Shown: piece after piece, positions 43,796-53,973 of the stretch | How the letters are laid out: every line of letters starts with the position of its first letter | Position numbering within the stretch: the stretch's first letter is position 1 | NCBI RefSeq assembly: GCF_031455195.1 | Contig: NZ_JAVDSH010000001.1 | Coordinates: 744,001 to 808,000, forward strand | Source of the DNA: Arthrobacter nitroguajacolicus_D | GTDB taxonomy: Bacteria; Actinomycetota; Actinomycetes; Actinomycetales; Micrococcaceae | Direction of reading: 5' to 3' | DNA: 64,000 bases | Notes under the pieces: generated by a model | Database searches by the model: none | The model's input: only the letters and a program-made list of their open reading frames with translations | What the model was told of the DNA's origin: nothing | Program-made: the position numbers and the translations under genes

Positions 43796-46700
43796 CGGTT
43801 ACCTCCAGGATTCGGGACCATACTTCTTCACCATCGGGGTCAAGGCCCTCTTCGATGGCGTCGAGACGGGTCTGCAGGACTGCGGCGTAGTCGCGCGGCA
43901 GTACTTTGGTGATGCGGGCGGCGGTGTCGTCGAAGTTCTCGAGCAGACGGCCGGCCAGGACGGATTCGGTTTCCTCGACGTGCTTGGTGAGCAGGCCGTG
44001 GACAATGTCGCGGTCCTCGGCGTCGAGCTCCAGGAGTTGGAGCTCACCGGTATCGAGGGCCATCTTGTTGACGCGCTCAGGCTGGAGGTCCAGGACATAG
44101 GCGGTACCACCGGACATGCCGGCGCCGAAGTTGCGGCCAGTCCGGCCGATGATCAACGTCTGGCCACCGGTCATGTACTCGCAACCGTGGTCGCCAATAC
44201 CTTCCACGACTGCGGTCGCACCGGAGTTGCGGACCAGGAAGCGTTCGCCCACCTGGCCACGCAGGAACATCTCGCCACTGGTGGCACCGTAACCGATGAC
44301 GTTGCCGGCAATGACGTTCCGTTCGGCCTGGAACACGTTGGTCCTGTCCGGGCGAACGATGATGCGTCCACCGGAAAGGCCCTTGCCAACGTAGTCATTG
44401 GAATCGCCGAACATGCGCAGCGTGATACCGGCGGGCAGGAACGCGCCGAGTGACTGGCCCGCGGTGCCGTTGAGCGTGACGTCGATGGTATCGGTCGCCA
44501 GCACATCGACGCCGAACGTCTTGGTCACCACGTGGCCGAGCATCGTACCCACGGAACGGTCCGTGTTGATGACGTCCAAGGTGATCTTGACGGGCATACG
44601 GTCGCTGAGTGCTTCCTGTGCCATGGTGATCAACCGCTGGTCGAAGTGCTTGTCCAGCTCGTGGTTCTGGCCGGTCATGTTGCGCAGCGGCACGTCGTCG
44701 TCGAACTCCAGCCCGTGCAGGATCGGGTCCAGGTCCAGCCCTTCGGCCTTCCAGTGGTTGATCGCTTCGCGGGTGTCCAGTACCTCGGCGTGGCCGATGG
44801 CCTCTTCCAGGCTTCGGAAACCAAGCTCGGCAAGGATTTCGCGGACCTCTTCTGCGAGGAACTCGAAGAAGTTGACCACGAACTCGGGCTTGCCGTTGAA
44901 CCGCGAACGGAGTTCGGGGTTCTGCGTGGCAACGCCAACAGGACAGGTGTCCAGGTGGCAGACGCGCATCATGATGCAGCCGGAAACCACCAGCGGGGCG
45001 GTCGCAAAGCCGTACTCCTCGCCACCCAACAGGGCAGCAATAACGACGTCGCGGCCGGTCTTGAGCTGGCCATCAACCTGAACCACCACGCGGTCGCGGA
45101 GACCGTTGAGCATAAGGGTCTGCTGGGTTTCGGCAAGGCCGAGTTCCCACGGCACGCCCGCGTGCTTCAGCGAGTTCAGCGGCGAGGCGCCGGTACCGCC
45201 GTCGTGACCTGAAACAAGCACGACGTCGGCCTTCGCCTTGGTAACGCCGGACGCCACCGTGCCGATCCCGACTTCCGAAACAAGCTTGACGTGTACCCGT
45301 GCGGAGGGATTCGCTCGCTTGGCATCATAGATGAGCTGCGCGAGGTCTTCGATCGAGTAGATGTCGTGGTGCGGGGGCGGGGAAATAAGTCCCACGCCGG
45401 GAGTGGAGTGACGCGTCCGGGCTACCCACGGGTAGACCTTCTGTGCCATCAGCTGGCCACCTTCGCCAGGCTTGGCACCTTGGGCCATCTTGATCTGGAT
45501 GTCTTCGGCGTTGGTCAAGTACAGGCTGGTCACACCGAAACGGCCGGACGCGATCTGCTTGATCGCCGAACGGCGTTCCGGATCGAGCAGGCGGTCAACG
45601 TCCTCGCCACCTTCACCGGTGTTGGACTTTCCGCCGAGCCGGTTCATGGCGATGGCCAGGGTCTCGTGCGCTTCCTTGGAGATGGAGCCGTAGCTCATGG
45701 CCCCGGTGGAGAAACGCTTGACGATGCTGGAGACCGGCTCGACTTCTTCGAGCGGGACCGCCGGACGGACGCCGTCCTTGAACTTGAGGAGCCCGCGAAG
45801 GGTCATCAGGTTTTCGGACTGGTCATCGATGCCCTTGGTGTAGGACTTGAAGATGTCGTAGCGGCGTTCGCGGGTTGCGTGCTGCAGGCGGAACACCGTC
45901 TCCGGGTTGAAGAGGTGCGGTTCGCCGTCGCGGCGCCACTGGTACTCGCCACCACCAAGCAGCGGCTGGTGCGGGTGCTCGATGCCGCCCTCCGGGTACG
46001 CCATCTGGTGGCGTGCCGAAACCTCTGCGGCGATGACGTCCAGGCCCACGCCACCCAGCTGGGAGTGGGTGCCGGAGAAGAACTCATCCACAAGTTCCTG
46101 GGACAGGCCCAGGGCCTCAAAGGTTTGTGCGCCCGTGTAGGAAGCCACCGTGGAGATGCCCATCTTGGACATGATCTTCAGGACACCCTTGCCGAGGCCC
46201 TTGATGAGGTTGTAGACGCCGTCTTCAGGCGTGACGCCAACGACGTCGCCGTTGGAGATCAGCTGTTCCACCGATTCCATGGCCAGGTACGGGTTCACAG
46301 CCGACGCGCCGTAGCCGATCAGCACAGCCACGTGGTGCGTCTCGCGGACGTCGCCGGCCTCGACCACCAGGGCGGTCTTGGTGCGGTTGGCGCTGCGAAG
46401 CAGGTGGTGGTGGACAGCGCTGACAAGGAGCAGCGACGGAATCGGCGCCCACTGGGCGTTCGAGTCACGGTCGGACAGCACGACGTACTGCACGCCGCGG
46501 TTGATCGCACCGGAAACCTGCTCGCAGATTTCGGTCAGGCGGGCACGGAGGGCCGCTTCCCCGCCCTCGGGGCGGTACAGGCCGCGGACCTTCATGGCGA
46601 TGCGGTCGCCGTCGGGCGTTTCAATGTTGGCGATCTTGGCGAGCTGATCGTTATTGATCACCGGGAACGGCAGCGAAATCTGCGGCTGGCGGACCTGCTT

Positions 46701-48401
46701 GCCATCCAACAGGTTGCCGTTCGGGCCGATGGCACACTTCAGTGAGGTGACCAGTTCCTCGCGGATGGCGTCCAGCGGCGGGTTGGTGACCTGGGCGAAC
46801 GACTGCACAAAGTAGTCGAACAACAGCCGCGGTCGCTTGGAGAGCACGGCGACTGGCGTGTCCGAACCCATGGCACCAAGCGGCTCGGCACCAGTGCGGG
46901 CCATCGGACCAAGCAGGATCTTCAGCTCTTCGGTGGTGTAGCCAAAGGTGCGCTGGCGGATGTTCACCGATGCCGCGGTGTGGAGCACATGCTCGCGCTC
47001 GGGGAGCTCGTTGATGTCGATCAAGTTGTCCTTGAGCCACTCGGCCCACGGATTGGCCGCAGCAACTTCCGCCTTGACCTCGGCGTCGTCGATGATGCGG
47101 CCGGCTTCGGTGTCCACCAGGAACATCTTGCCGGGAGCAACGCGGCCCTTCTTGACCACGTTGGAGGGCTCTACCTCGATCACGCCAACCTCGGAGGCGA
47201 AGATGACCAGGCCGTCTTCGGTGATCCAGTAACGTCCGGGGCGCAGTCCGTTGCGGTCCAAGGTTGCGCCGACCAGGCTGCCGTCGGTGAACGACACAGC
47301 TGCCGGACCATCCCACGGCTCCATGAGCAGGGAGTGGTACTCGTAGAAGGCACGGCGGGCCGGATCCATGGTGGCGTGGTTCTCCCAGGCCTCCGGGATC
47401 ATCATCATGATGGAGTGCGTGATGGGGCGGCCGGAGAGCCAGAGGAGCTCCGCCACTTCATCGAAGGAGGCCGAGTCCGAGGCACCCGGGGTGCAGATCG
47501 GGTACAACTCTTCAGGCACGGAGCCCAGGAGGGGGCTGGCCAGCTGCGACTGGCGGGCACGCATCCAGTTGCGGTTGCCCTTGACCGTGTTGATTTCGCC
47601 GTTGTGGGCGATGGTGCGGAACGGCTGCGCCAGGGGCCACGACGGGAACGTGTTGGTGGAGAAGCGCGAGTGCACGATCGCAAGCTTGGTCTTGAAGCGC
47701 TTGTCCGAAAGGTCCGGATAGAAGGGCTCGAGCTGCGCGGTGGTGAGCATGCCCTTGTAAACGATGGTGCGCGAGGACAGTGAGGGGAAGTAGACGCCGA
47801 ACTTGTTCTGCGCCCGCTTACGGATACGCCAAGCACGGGAGTCCAGCTCATTGTGTTCGAGCTGCTCACCGTTGGCCGAGGCAAAGAACGGCTGCGAGAA
47901 GTACGGCATGCACGCACGCGCCATAGCACCGACGAGGTCGGCAACCACGGGAACCTCACGCCAGCCGAGGACTGTCAGGCCCTCGTCAGCGGCGAGTGCC
48001 TCGATACCGGCCTTCGCGTTATCGGCTTCGCGGGATTCGGCCGGGAGGAAGGCGGTGCCCACCACGTATTGACCTGGGGCAGGCAGTTCAAATTCGGCAA
48101 CGGCCCGGAAGAACTCGTCCGGCACCTGCATGAGCAGGCCCGCACCGTCCCCGGTGCCTTCATCGGCGCCAACAGCACCGCGGTGTTCGAGATTGCGGAG
48201 GGCGGTCAGTGCCGCCTCCACGATGTCGTATCCCGGTTCCCCGCGGAGCGTGGCAATAATTGCCAGGCCGCAGGCGTCCTTCTCCTTATCAGGGTTGTAA
48301 AGACCCTGGGCCTCCGGGAGCGCAGCAAAGCGCTTGAACGGAGACATGGCACCCTGAGGTTCGATATTTTCGGACCAACCGGGGTTATGAAGATGGGTCA
48401 T
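43788..48401 (-). CDS. gltB: Glutamate synthase large subunit
   Basis: The protein has 1537 residues. An N-terminal class II glutamine amidotransferase starts at the Cys of KDACGLAIIATL, behind a propeptide of about 40 residues. The central and FMN-binding parts (IKMAQGAKPGEGGQL, VSGHDGGTGASPL) follow. The C terminus is the GXGXG beta-helix. It makes glutamate from glutamine and 2-oxoglutarate. I chose the ATG at 48401 because GAGGAAGGA lies just upstream; the frame is open to 48455. Confidence 0.95.
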   Translation of the reverse strand: MTHLHNPGWSENIEPQGAMSPFKRFAALPEAQGLYNPDKEKDACGLAIIATLRGEPGYDIVEAALTALRNLEHRGAVGADEGTGDGAGLLMQVPDEFFRAVAEFELPAPGQYVVGTAFLPAESREADNAKAGIEALAADEGLTVLGWREVPVVADLVGAMARACMPYFSQPFFASANGEQLEHNELDSRAWRIRKRAQNKFGVYFPSLSSRTIVYKGMLTTAQLEPFYPDLSDKRFKTKLAIVHSRFSTNTFPSWPLAQPFRTIAHNGEINTVKGNRNWMRARQSQLASPLLGSVPEELYPICTPGASDSASFDEVAELLWLSGRPITHSIMMMIPEAWENHATMDPARRAFYEYHSLLMEPWDGPAAVSFTDGSLVGATLDRNGLRPGRYWITEDGLVIFASEVGVIEVEPSNVVKKGRVAPGKMFLVDTEAGRIIDDAEVKAEVAAANPWAEWLKDNLIDINELPEREHVLHTAASVNIRQRTFGYTTEELKILLGPMARTGAEPLGAMGSDTPVAVLSKRPRLLFDYFVQSFAQVTNPPLDAIREELVTSLKCAIGPNGNLLDGKQVRQPQISLPFPVINNDQLAKIANIETPDGDRIAMKVRGLYRPEGGEAALRARLTEICEQVSGAINRGVQYVVLSDRDSNAQWAPIPSLLLVSAVHHHLLRSANRTKTALVVEAGDVRETHHVAVLIGYGASAVNPYLAMESVEQLISNGDVVGVTPEDGVYNLIKGLGKGVLKIMSKMGISTVASYTGAQTFEALGLSQELVDEFFSGTHSQLGGVGLDVIAAEVSARHQMAYPEGGIEHPHQPLLGGGEYQWRRDGEPHLFNPETVFRLQHATRERRYDIFKSYTKGIDDQSENLMTLRGLLKFKDGVRPAVPLEEVEPVSSIVKRFSTGAMSYGSISKEAHETLAIAMNRLGGKSNTGEGGEDVDRLLDPERRSAIKQIASGRFGVTSLYLTNAEDIQIKMAQGAKPGEGGQLMAQKVYPWVARTRHSTPGVGLISPPPHHDIYSIEDLAQLIYDAKRANPSARVHVKLVSEVGIGTVASGVTKAKADVVLVSGHDGGTGASPLNSLKHAGVPWELGLAETQQTLMLNGLRDRVVVQVDGQLKTGRDVVIAALLGGEEYGFATAPLVVSGCIMMRVCHLDTCPVGVATQNPELRSRFNGKPEFVVNFFEFLAEEVREILAELGFRSLEEAIGHAEVLDTREAINHWKAEGLDLDPILHGLEFDDDVPLRNMTGQNHELDKHFDQRLITMAQEALSDRMPVKITLDVINTDRSVGTMLGHVVTKTFGVDVLATDTIDVTLNGTAGQSLGAFLPAGITLRMFGDSNDYVGKGLSGGRIIVRPDRTNVFQAERNVIAGNVIGYGATSGEMFLRGQVGERFLVRNSGATAVVEGIGDHGCEYMTGGQTLIIGRTGRNFGAGMSGGTAYVLDLQPERVNKMALDTGELQLLELDAEDRDIVHGLLTKHVEETESVLAGRLLENFDDTAARITKVLPRDYAAVLQTRLDAIEEGLDPDGEEVWSRILEVTGG

Positions 48402-48660
48402 GGGAGACGTCCTTCCTCGAGATCGTGCGTATGGAAGGGACAACGTTGGCCCCACCTTGCCTACCCTGTGACGGGCATAACAAAGCGCTAGTACTTGGAA
48501 TTGTAGGCCAGCCGATCCAGCGCAACGAACAGTTACGCAGACCTCTGGCCCCGGCTTGACCAGTGAACATCGGTATGCTGCGATCCGGTTTCCGGGGTGC
48601 CACGACGCTGTGGACTGGGCCCTACGAGCGGTGACTCTGTTGCCCCTTTACCGACGGCGA

Positions 48661-49815
48661 CTACTTGGTGTCGTCTGCCTTCGGCGAGGATCCGGGGGCC
48701 TTCCTTACGGCAGTTGCGGCAGATGTAGCATCCGCGGCGGACGTGGTGTCCTTGGCGGAGTGCCCTGCAGCATCCTGCGGCTCGTCAACGTGGCCCGGAT
48801 CGCTTTGGTTATCACGGAGATTATCACGCGAACCAGTATCTGAGACAGATGCGTCCACATCATGACTGGTGACGCTCGTCACCGTGGCAGGTTCCTTTTC
48901 GACTACCTCTTCGGGTTCCCGGCCCTTCAAATAGGGCGTGTCCGGCACCGGCCGACCGCGACGGCCAAGGGCAACGAAAATGAGCAGCGCCGCGATGAAG
49001 ACAAAAATGCTGGTCCAGACATTGAGCCTGGTGGTGAGGCCAAAGAGGGTGATCTGTTCTGCATCGTCAATCCGGAGGGCTTCGATCCACACCCGGCCAA
49101 GTGTGTAGTAGACGGCGTACAGCCAGAACAGGCGACCCCAGCGGAAGTGGAACTTCCTGTCGAGCATCAGCAGGATGCCGACGCCAAGGAGGTTCCACAG
49201 CAACTCGTAAAGGAATGTCGGGTGGAAGAGCGTGTCTGCTGGCATGCCGGCCGGGAAGTTGGCATTGGCAGGATCGATCTGGAGTCCCCACGGGAGGGTG
49301 GTCGGCGCACCGAAAAGCTCCTGGTTGAACCAGTTGCCCAGGCGGCCGATGGCTTGGGCCAAAAGAAGACCGGGAGCTGCTGTGTCCAGGAAGGCCGTCA
49401 GTTTGACCCCAGCGCGACGGCAGCCGATCCAGGCGCCCACGGCACCGAGGATCACGGCACCCCAGATCCCAAGCCCGCCACGTTGAATCTGCGGAATCAA
49501 CGAAAGGTCGCCAGTACCGTCAAACCCGGGGCCGAAGTAGGCGTCGGGCGACGAGAACACATGGTAGAGACGGCCGCCGATAATGCCGAACGGGATGGCC
49601 CAAATGGCGATATCCCACAGGCTCCCTTCGGGCGCGCCGCGCTGCTTCCAGCGTGCCGAAGTCAGCCAGAGGCCAACGATGATGCCCGCAAGGATGCACA
49701 GGGCGTAAGCGTGGATACGCAACGTCCCCCACGGCAGCGGAATGTCGAAACCGGACCACGAAGGGCTCGGGATACTCAGTGGGACCATTGCCGCTGCGTG
49801 AAGGACGGTCTGCAT
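48661..49815 (-). CDS. lgt: Prolipoprotein diacylglyceryl transferase
   Basis: The protein has 384 residues with about seven membrane segments in the first 290. GGRLYHVF and GRLGNWFNQELFG are the conserved Lgt motifs. It adds diacylglycerol to the lipobox Cys of lipoproteins. The last 90 residues are a hydrophilic Asp-, Ser- and Ala-rich tail not needed for the core enzyme and common in actinobacteria. It lies between trpA and gltB, in the same direction. The 259 bases before gltB show no other gene. Confidence 0.93.
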   Translation of the reverse strand: MQTVLHAAAMVPLSIPSPSWSGFDIPLPWGTLRIHAYALCILAGIIVGLWLTSARWKQRGAPEGSLWDIAIWAIPFGIIGGRLYHVFSSPDAYFGPGFDGTGDLSLIPQIQRGGLGIWGAVILGAVGAWIGCRRAGVKLTAFLDTAAPGLLLAQAIGRLGNWFNQELFGAPTTLPWGLQIDPANANFPAGMPADTLFHPTFLYELLWNLLGVGILLMLDRKFHFRWGRLFWLYAVYYTLGRVWIEALRIDDAEQITLFGLTTRLNVWTSIFVFIAALLIFVALGRRGRPVPDTPYLKGREPEEVVEKEPATVTSVTSHDVDASVSDTGSRDNLRDNQSDPGHVDEPQDAAGHSAKDTTSAADATSAATAVRKAPGSSPKADDTK

Positions 49816-49836
49816 TCGCTTCGCTGTTTCCTTTTC

Positions 49837-50649
49837 CTAGGCTTCTGCAGCCGCGCGGCCCAAGCCGGCGCTGAGGTTCTTGGTGAGTTGCCCGACGGCG
49901 TCCACGCCGCCGTCGCGTAGTGCCGCCACCAGCGCGGTACCGACGATGACGCCGTCCGCGTAGGCAGCAATCTCGCGGACGTGGTCCGGGTTGGAGACCC
50001 CGAGACCCACGCATACCCGCTCGGCACCTGCCGCGTGGGCGTGCGCCACGACATCCTCCGCGCTGCTGCTGACGGACTGCCGCGTTCCCGTGACCCCCAT
50101 GATGGAGACCGCGTAAACGAAGCCGCGGCTTGCCTTGACGGTCATGTCCAGGCGTTCGGGCGTGGACGATGGCGCAACAAGGAACACCCGGTCGAGGCCG
50201 TACTTGTCGGAGGCTTCGAACCATTCGGATGCTTCGTCCGGGATGAGGTCCGGCGTGATGAGCCCGGCTCCCCCTGCTTCGGCCAGGCGGCGGGAAAACT
50301 CGTCGACGCCCATGCGCATGACCGGGTTCCAGTACGTCATCACCAGGACGGCGGCGTCGGTGGCGGCGGTAATGCCAGCTACGACGTCGAACACGTTGGC
50401 AACACGGAAGCCGTTGGAGATCGCTTCGGTGGTGGCGGCCTGGATGACCGGGCCGTCCATCACAGGATCAGAGTAAGGAATGCCGATTTCGATGAGGTCG
50501 GCGCCGTTGCGGGCCAGTGCGATGCCGGCCTCGATGCTTTCCTGCACCGTCGGGTAGCCGGCGGGAAGGTAGCCCACCAAGGCCGCGCGGCCTTCGGCTT
50601 TGGCGCGGTCGATGGCGGCAGCCGATTTGCTGGGGAATTGTTCAGTCAT
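49837..50649 (-). CDS. trpA: Tryptophan synthase alpha chain
   Basis: The protein has 270 residues. DLIEIGIPYSDPVMDGPVIQ carries the catalytic Glu and Asp of the TIM barrel, and GFVYAVSIMGVTGTR and CVGLGVSNPDHV close it. It cleaves indole-glycerol phosphate and passes indole to TrpB. The ATG overlaps the trpB stop by one base. Confidence 0.95.
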   Translation of the reverse strand: MTEQFPSKSAAAIDRAKAEGRAALVGYLPAGYPTVQESIEAGIALARNGADLIEIGIPYSDPVMDGPVIQAATTEAISNGFRVANVFDVVAGITAATDAAVLVMTYWNPVMRMGVDEFSRRLAEAGGAGLITPDLIPDEASEWFEASDKYGLDRVFLVAPSSTPERLDMTVKASRGFVYAVSIMGVTGTRQSVSSSAEDVVAHAHAAGAERVCVGLGVSNPDHVREIAAYADGVIVGTALVAALRDGGVDAVGQLTKNLSAGLGRAAAEA

Positions 50650-52025
50650 CAGTTCTGGTCCTCGTTTGCGTCCGCAGCGGCTTCGGCGGCCCGTTCGCTG
50701 GGTCCCTTCGGCTTACGCGTGGACAGGGTGGTGCCCTTGACGTGCCCTTCCTCATCCAGCATGTTGAACCAGGCAGCGGCCGTTTCCACGTCCTTATCAC
50801 CACGTCCGGACAGGTTGACGATCACCGTCACCTCGGACGGGTTGTCCTTGCCTTCGGTGAGGCGCTGGCCGATTTTGATGGCGCCAGCCAAGGCATGCGA
50901 GGACTCAATGGCCGGGATAATGCCCTCGGTCCGGCACAGGAGGCTGAAAGCGTCCATTGCTTCGGTGTCGGTGATGGCTTCGTACGTCACGCGGCCAATG
51001 TCCGCCAGGTAGGAGTGCTCCGGGCCGACGCTCGGGTAGTCCAGGCCGGCTGAGATGGAGTGGGACTCGATGGTCTGGCCGTCTTCGTCCTGCATAAGGT
51101 ACGAACGGGCTCCGTGGAGCACTCCGGGACGACCCAGCGAGATGGCTGCGGCGTGACGGCCGGTCTCTACGCCTTCACCACCGGCCTCAAAACCGTAGAT
51201 CTTCACTGATGCGTCATCAAGGAACGCATGGAACAGGCCGATGGCGTTCGAGCCGCCGCCGATACATGCAGCGATGGCGTCGGGAAGTTTGCCTGTTTGC
51301 TCAAGGATCTGGCTGCGGGCCTCGTCACCGATGACCTCGTGGAAGTAGCGGACCATGGCAGGGAACGGGTGCGCCCCGGCGGCCGTACCCAGCAGGTAGT
51401 GGGTGTGCTCCACGTTCGAAACCCAGTCACGAAGGGCGTCGTTGATGGCGTCCTTCAGCGTCTGGGAACCGTTGGTCACGGGAACTACGGTGGCACCGAG
51501 CAACTGCATACGGGCCACATTCAGTGCCTGGCGGCGGCAGTCCTCGGCCCCCATGTACACCACGCATTCAAGGCCCAGCAAGGCCGCGGCAGTAGCGCTG
51601 GCAACACCGTGCTGCCCAGCGCCGGTCTCGGCAATGACACGGGTCTTGCCCATGCGCTTGGCGAGCAATGCCTGGCCAAGGACGTTGTTGATCTTGTGGG
51701 AACCCGTGTGGTTGAGGTCCTCGCGCTTAAGGAAAATCCGGGCCCCGCCCGCGTGCTGGGAGAACCGCTTGGCCTCGGTCAGCAGCGACGGCCGGCCCGA
51801 GTAGTTCTTGTTCAGGTCCTTCAGCTCCGCGATGAAGTCGGGGTCAGCCTTGGCCTTCTCAAAGGTGTCCTGGACTTCGTCGAGGGCGGCGATGAGAGAC
51901 TCGGGCATCCAGCGTCCGCCGTAGCTGCCAAAGTAGGGCCCCGATGCGTTGCGCAGCGAAGGGCCACCTTGCAGGAATGCGTCAGCCACATTCTCTTCTG
52001 AGCCGGCTGTTGGCACGTCGACCAT
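50649..52025 (-). CDS. trpB: Tryptophan synthase beta chain
   Basis: About 458 residues. The PLP Lys is in NHTGSHKINNV, and AETGAGQHGVA and IGGGSNAIG bind substrate and phosphate. It joins indole and serine to make tryptophan. I prefer the ATG at 52025, with GGACGGTGAG upstream; a GTG at 52034 is also in frame. The C-terminal 25 residues are a charged extension. Confidence 0.95.
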   Translation of the reverse strand: MVDVPTAGSEENVADAFLQGGPSLRNASGPYFGSYGGRWMPESLIAALDEVQDTFEKAKADPDFIAELKDLNKNYSGRPSLLTEAKRFSQHAGGARIFLKREDLNHTGSHKINNVLGQALLAKRMGKTRVIAETGAGQHGVASATAAALLGLECVVYMGAEDCRRQALNVARMQLLGATVVPVTNGSQTLKDAINDALRDWVSNVEHTHYLLGTAAGAHPFPAMVRYFHEVIGDEARSQILEQTGKLPDAIAACIGGGSNAIGLFHAFLDDASVKIYGFEAGGEGVETGRHAAAISLGRPGVLHGARSYLMQDEDGQTIESHSISAGLDYPSVGPEHSYLADIGRVTYEAITDTEAMDAFSLLCRTEGIIPAIESSHALAGAIKIGQRLTEGKDNPSEVTVIVNLSGRGDKDVETAAAWFNMLDEEGHVKGTTLSTRKPKGPSERAAEAAADANEDQN

Positions 52026-52139
52026 CAGTCTCACCGTCCTGTTCCAGTTAGTTCATTGGGTAGTTCCACTTGCCACAAGGCAGCCGCGGGCTCACGCCCG
52101 GGCTGCCCTATGACTGTTCGCCGTGATTCAGTGACTGCC

Positions 52140-52958
52140 TCAGTTTCTGACGGCGATGGCGGCAGCTCCCGCTGCCTTGAATTCAGTGATGCGTTCGCGC
52201 GGCGTGGAGTCGCTGACCAGCGCCTCCCCCACCAGGATGGCGTTGGCGCCACCCGCTGCGTAGTGCGAGACGTCGTCGGCGTTCCTGACCCCTGACTCGG
52301 CGACAATGACGGCCTCGGCCGGAATCAAACCGGCCAGCGATCCGAAAACCGAGCGGTCGACGTCGAGCGTCTTAAGGTTGCGGACGTTGATGCCAATAAT
52401 CTTGGCCTGGGCCGCGACCGCGCGCTCGATTTCTTTCTCGGTGTGCGTTTCCACCAGCACGTTCATGCCGAGTTCGTGGCTGAGCGCACTGAACTCTGCG
52501 AGTTCGGAGTCGGACAGTGCTGCAACGATGAGCAGGATGAGGTCGGCGCCGTGGGCACGGGCTTCCCAGATCTGGTACTCGTCAACAGTAAAGTCTTTGC
52601 GAAGCAAGGGAGTCCCGACGGCGGCACGCACGGAATCGAGGTCGGCCAGCGAACCGCCGAAACGGCGCTGTTCGGTGAGGACGCTGATGACGGAAGCTCC
52701 GCCGTCGGCGTACTGGACCGCAAGGGACGCAGGATCCGCGATGGGAGCCAGATCGCCTTTTGAAGGGCTGCGGCGCTTGATTTCTGCGATGACTTTGAGG
52801 TCGTTGCGAACAGAGGAGGCGCCTCCGAGGGCAGCCCACGCGTCACGTGCCGGAGCTGCGCCGGCAGCACGTTCCTTTAGCTCCAGAAGGGAGACGTGAC
52901 GGCGACGGCCGTCCATGTCCTCCTTGACGCCAACAATGATGTCATCAAGAACGGTCAC
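52140..52958 (-). CDS. trpC: Indole-3-glycerol phosphate synthase
   Basis: The protein has 272 residues. VIAEIKRRSPSKGDL holds the first catalytic Lys, LLRKDFTVDEYQIWEA the second, and IGINVRNLKTL and VAESGV follow in the TIM barrel. It closes the indole ring in tryptophan synthesis. It lies 114 bases upstream of trpB, and the small membrane gene before it ends 2 bases before its start. Confidence 0.95.
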   Translation of the reverse strand: MTVLDDIIVGVKEDMDGRRRHVSLLELKERAAGAAPARDAWAALGGASSVRNDLKVIAEIKRRSPSKGDLAPIADPASLAVQYADGGASVISVLTEQRRFGGSLADLDSVRAAVGTPLLRKDFTVDEYQIWEARAHGADLILLIVAALSDSELAEFSALSHELGMNVLVETHTEKEIERAVAAQAKIIGINVRNLKTLDVDRSVFGSLAGLIPAEAVIVAESGVRNADDVSHYAAGGANAILVGEALVSDSTPRERITEFKAAGAAAIAVRN

Positions 52959-52960
52959 GA

Positions 52961-53233
52961 TTAGTGGCCGTTGTTCTGCAGCTTGCTGCCACCAACTCCA
53001 TAGCCCGCACGGCGCATTACCAAGCCCACGATGAGGCCGATGACCATGACAACCAGGCCGCCGACGAAGATCGGGGTGCTGGCAATCACGAAAGCGATGG
53101 AGGAAATCAGGGCACCGACCAGCATCACAATCACGCAGGTCCAGGCAGCCGGGCTATTACCGTGGCCGATGGCGTCAGAGTGGCTCGCCATCTTGGATTC
53201 AGCTTGGTTTGCGGACACTGTGGTTTTGCTCAT
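52961..53233 (-). CDS. Small two-helix membrane protein with HGxxPAAWT motif
   Basis: The protein has 90 residues. HGNSPAAWTCVIVML is the conserved HGxxPAAWT signature of an actinobacterial family of unknown function found in trp operons. Two membrane segments follow (about 32-52 and 56-76). It is coupled to trpC by position, so a link to tryptophan metabolism is plausible but unproven. Confidence 0.8.
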   Translation of the reverse strand: MSKTTVSANQAESKMASHSDAIGHGNSPAAWTCVIVMLVGALISSIAFVIASTPIFVGGLVVMVIGLIVGLVMRRAGYGVGGSKLQNNGH

Positions 53234-53367
53234 GTGAAATCTCCTCAGGATGAATACTGCTTACATTCTGCCATTTATTGACGGCGGCCGGGACATCGTC
53301 CGACGCCAGGACCGGCCACGGCGCCTATGTTGCGCCGCGCCGGCCCGAAAGACTGTTTGATGGCCGA

Positions 53368-53973
53368 CTACGTGGGATCTTCACCCCGTGAGAGGCTGTC
53401 CCAGCTGTCGATCTCGTCCACCGGCCCGTTGCCGCCCTGCGGACCGCCAGCTCGGGCATCGTACTTGGTCCTGGACTTCCAGTGGCGTCCGGCTGCCGGC
53501 AATACCGCAGCGCAGACCGCCAGGAGCGCGCCCGCCACGATAGCCAGGATAGGGAATGCCGTGGCGGTGACGCTGGCCTGCCCACCTGAGATGCCCGTGG
53601 CGGCAGCGATGGAACCCTGGGCGGCGCCAAGCGGATCCACCACCACGGTGATGGCGGCCAGGATAATGCCCACCGCGGACAGTCCAATAATGGCGGCGAT
53701 GACCCAGCGCGCGATCTTCCCGGCGATGGACGCAGCCAAGCCGCCTGCCAAAGCAACAAGGGCCAAGGCGGTCACGGCAGTAGCCGCCTTGTTTCCTTGG
53801 ACGTGGAGGTTGCTGTTGGAAGCTCCGTTCGGGTCCAGTTGGACCTCGATCCAGGTCTGCGTCGTGGCGCCAAAAACCAGGAGGGCAAGGACCGTCATGG
53901 CCAGGACCAAAGTCGATTTACGCGCCCAGCGGGGTGTTGTCGCGGCGGACGACGCTGCCGATTCAGTGCTCAT
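53368..53973 (-). CDS. Trp-biosynthesis-associated membrane protein (TIGR02234-type)
   Basis: The protein has 201 residues. About four membrane segments surround a periplasmic loop with TWIEVQLDPNG, the usual plan of this actinobacterial family encoded after trpE. The C terminus is a hydrophilic tail. Its ATG overlaps the trpE stop. The exact role is unknown. Confidence 0.8.
   Translation of the reverse strand: MSTESAASSAATTPRWARKSTLVLAMTVLALLVFGATTQTWIEVQLDPNGASNSNLHVQGNKAATAVTALALVALAGGLAASIAGKIARWVIAAIIGLSAVGIILAAITVVVDPLGAAQGSIAAATGISGGQASVTATAFPILAIVAGALLAVCAAVLPAAGRHWKSRTKYDARAGGPQGGNGPVDEIDSWDSLSRGEDPT

Noticed and set aside
45291..46745. 484-residue open frame opposite gltB
   Set aside because: It is the antisense of the conserved FMN-binding part of glutamate synthase and is rich in Val, Gly and His, as expected from a shadow.
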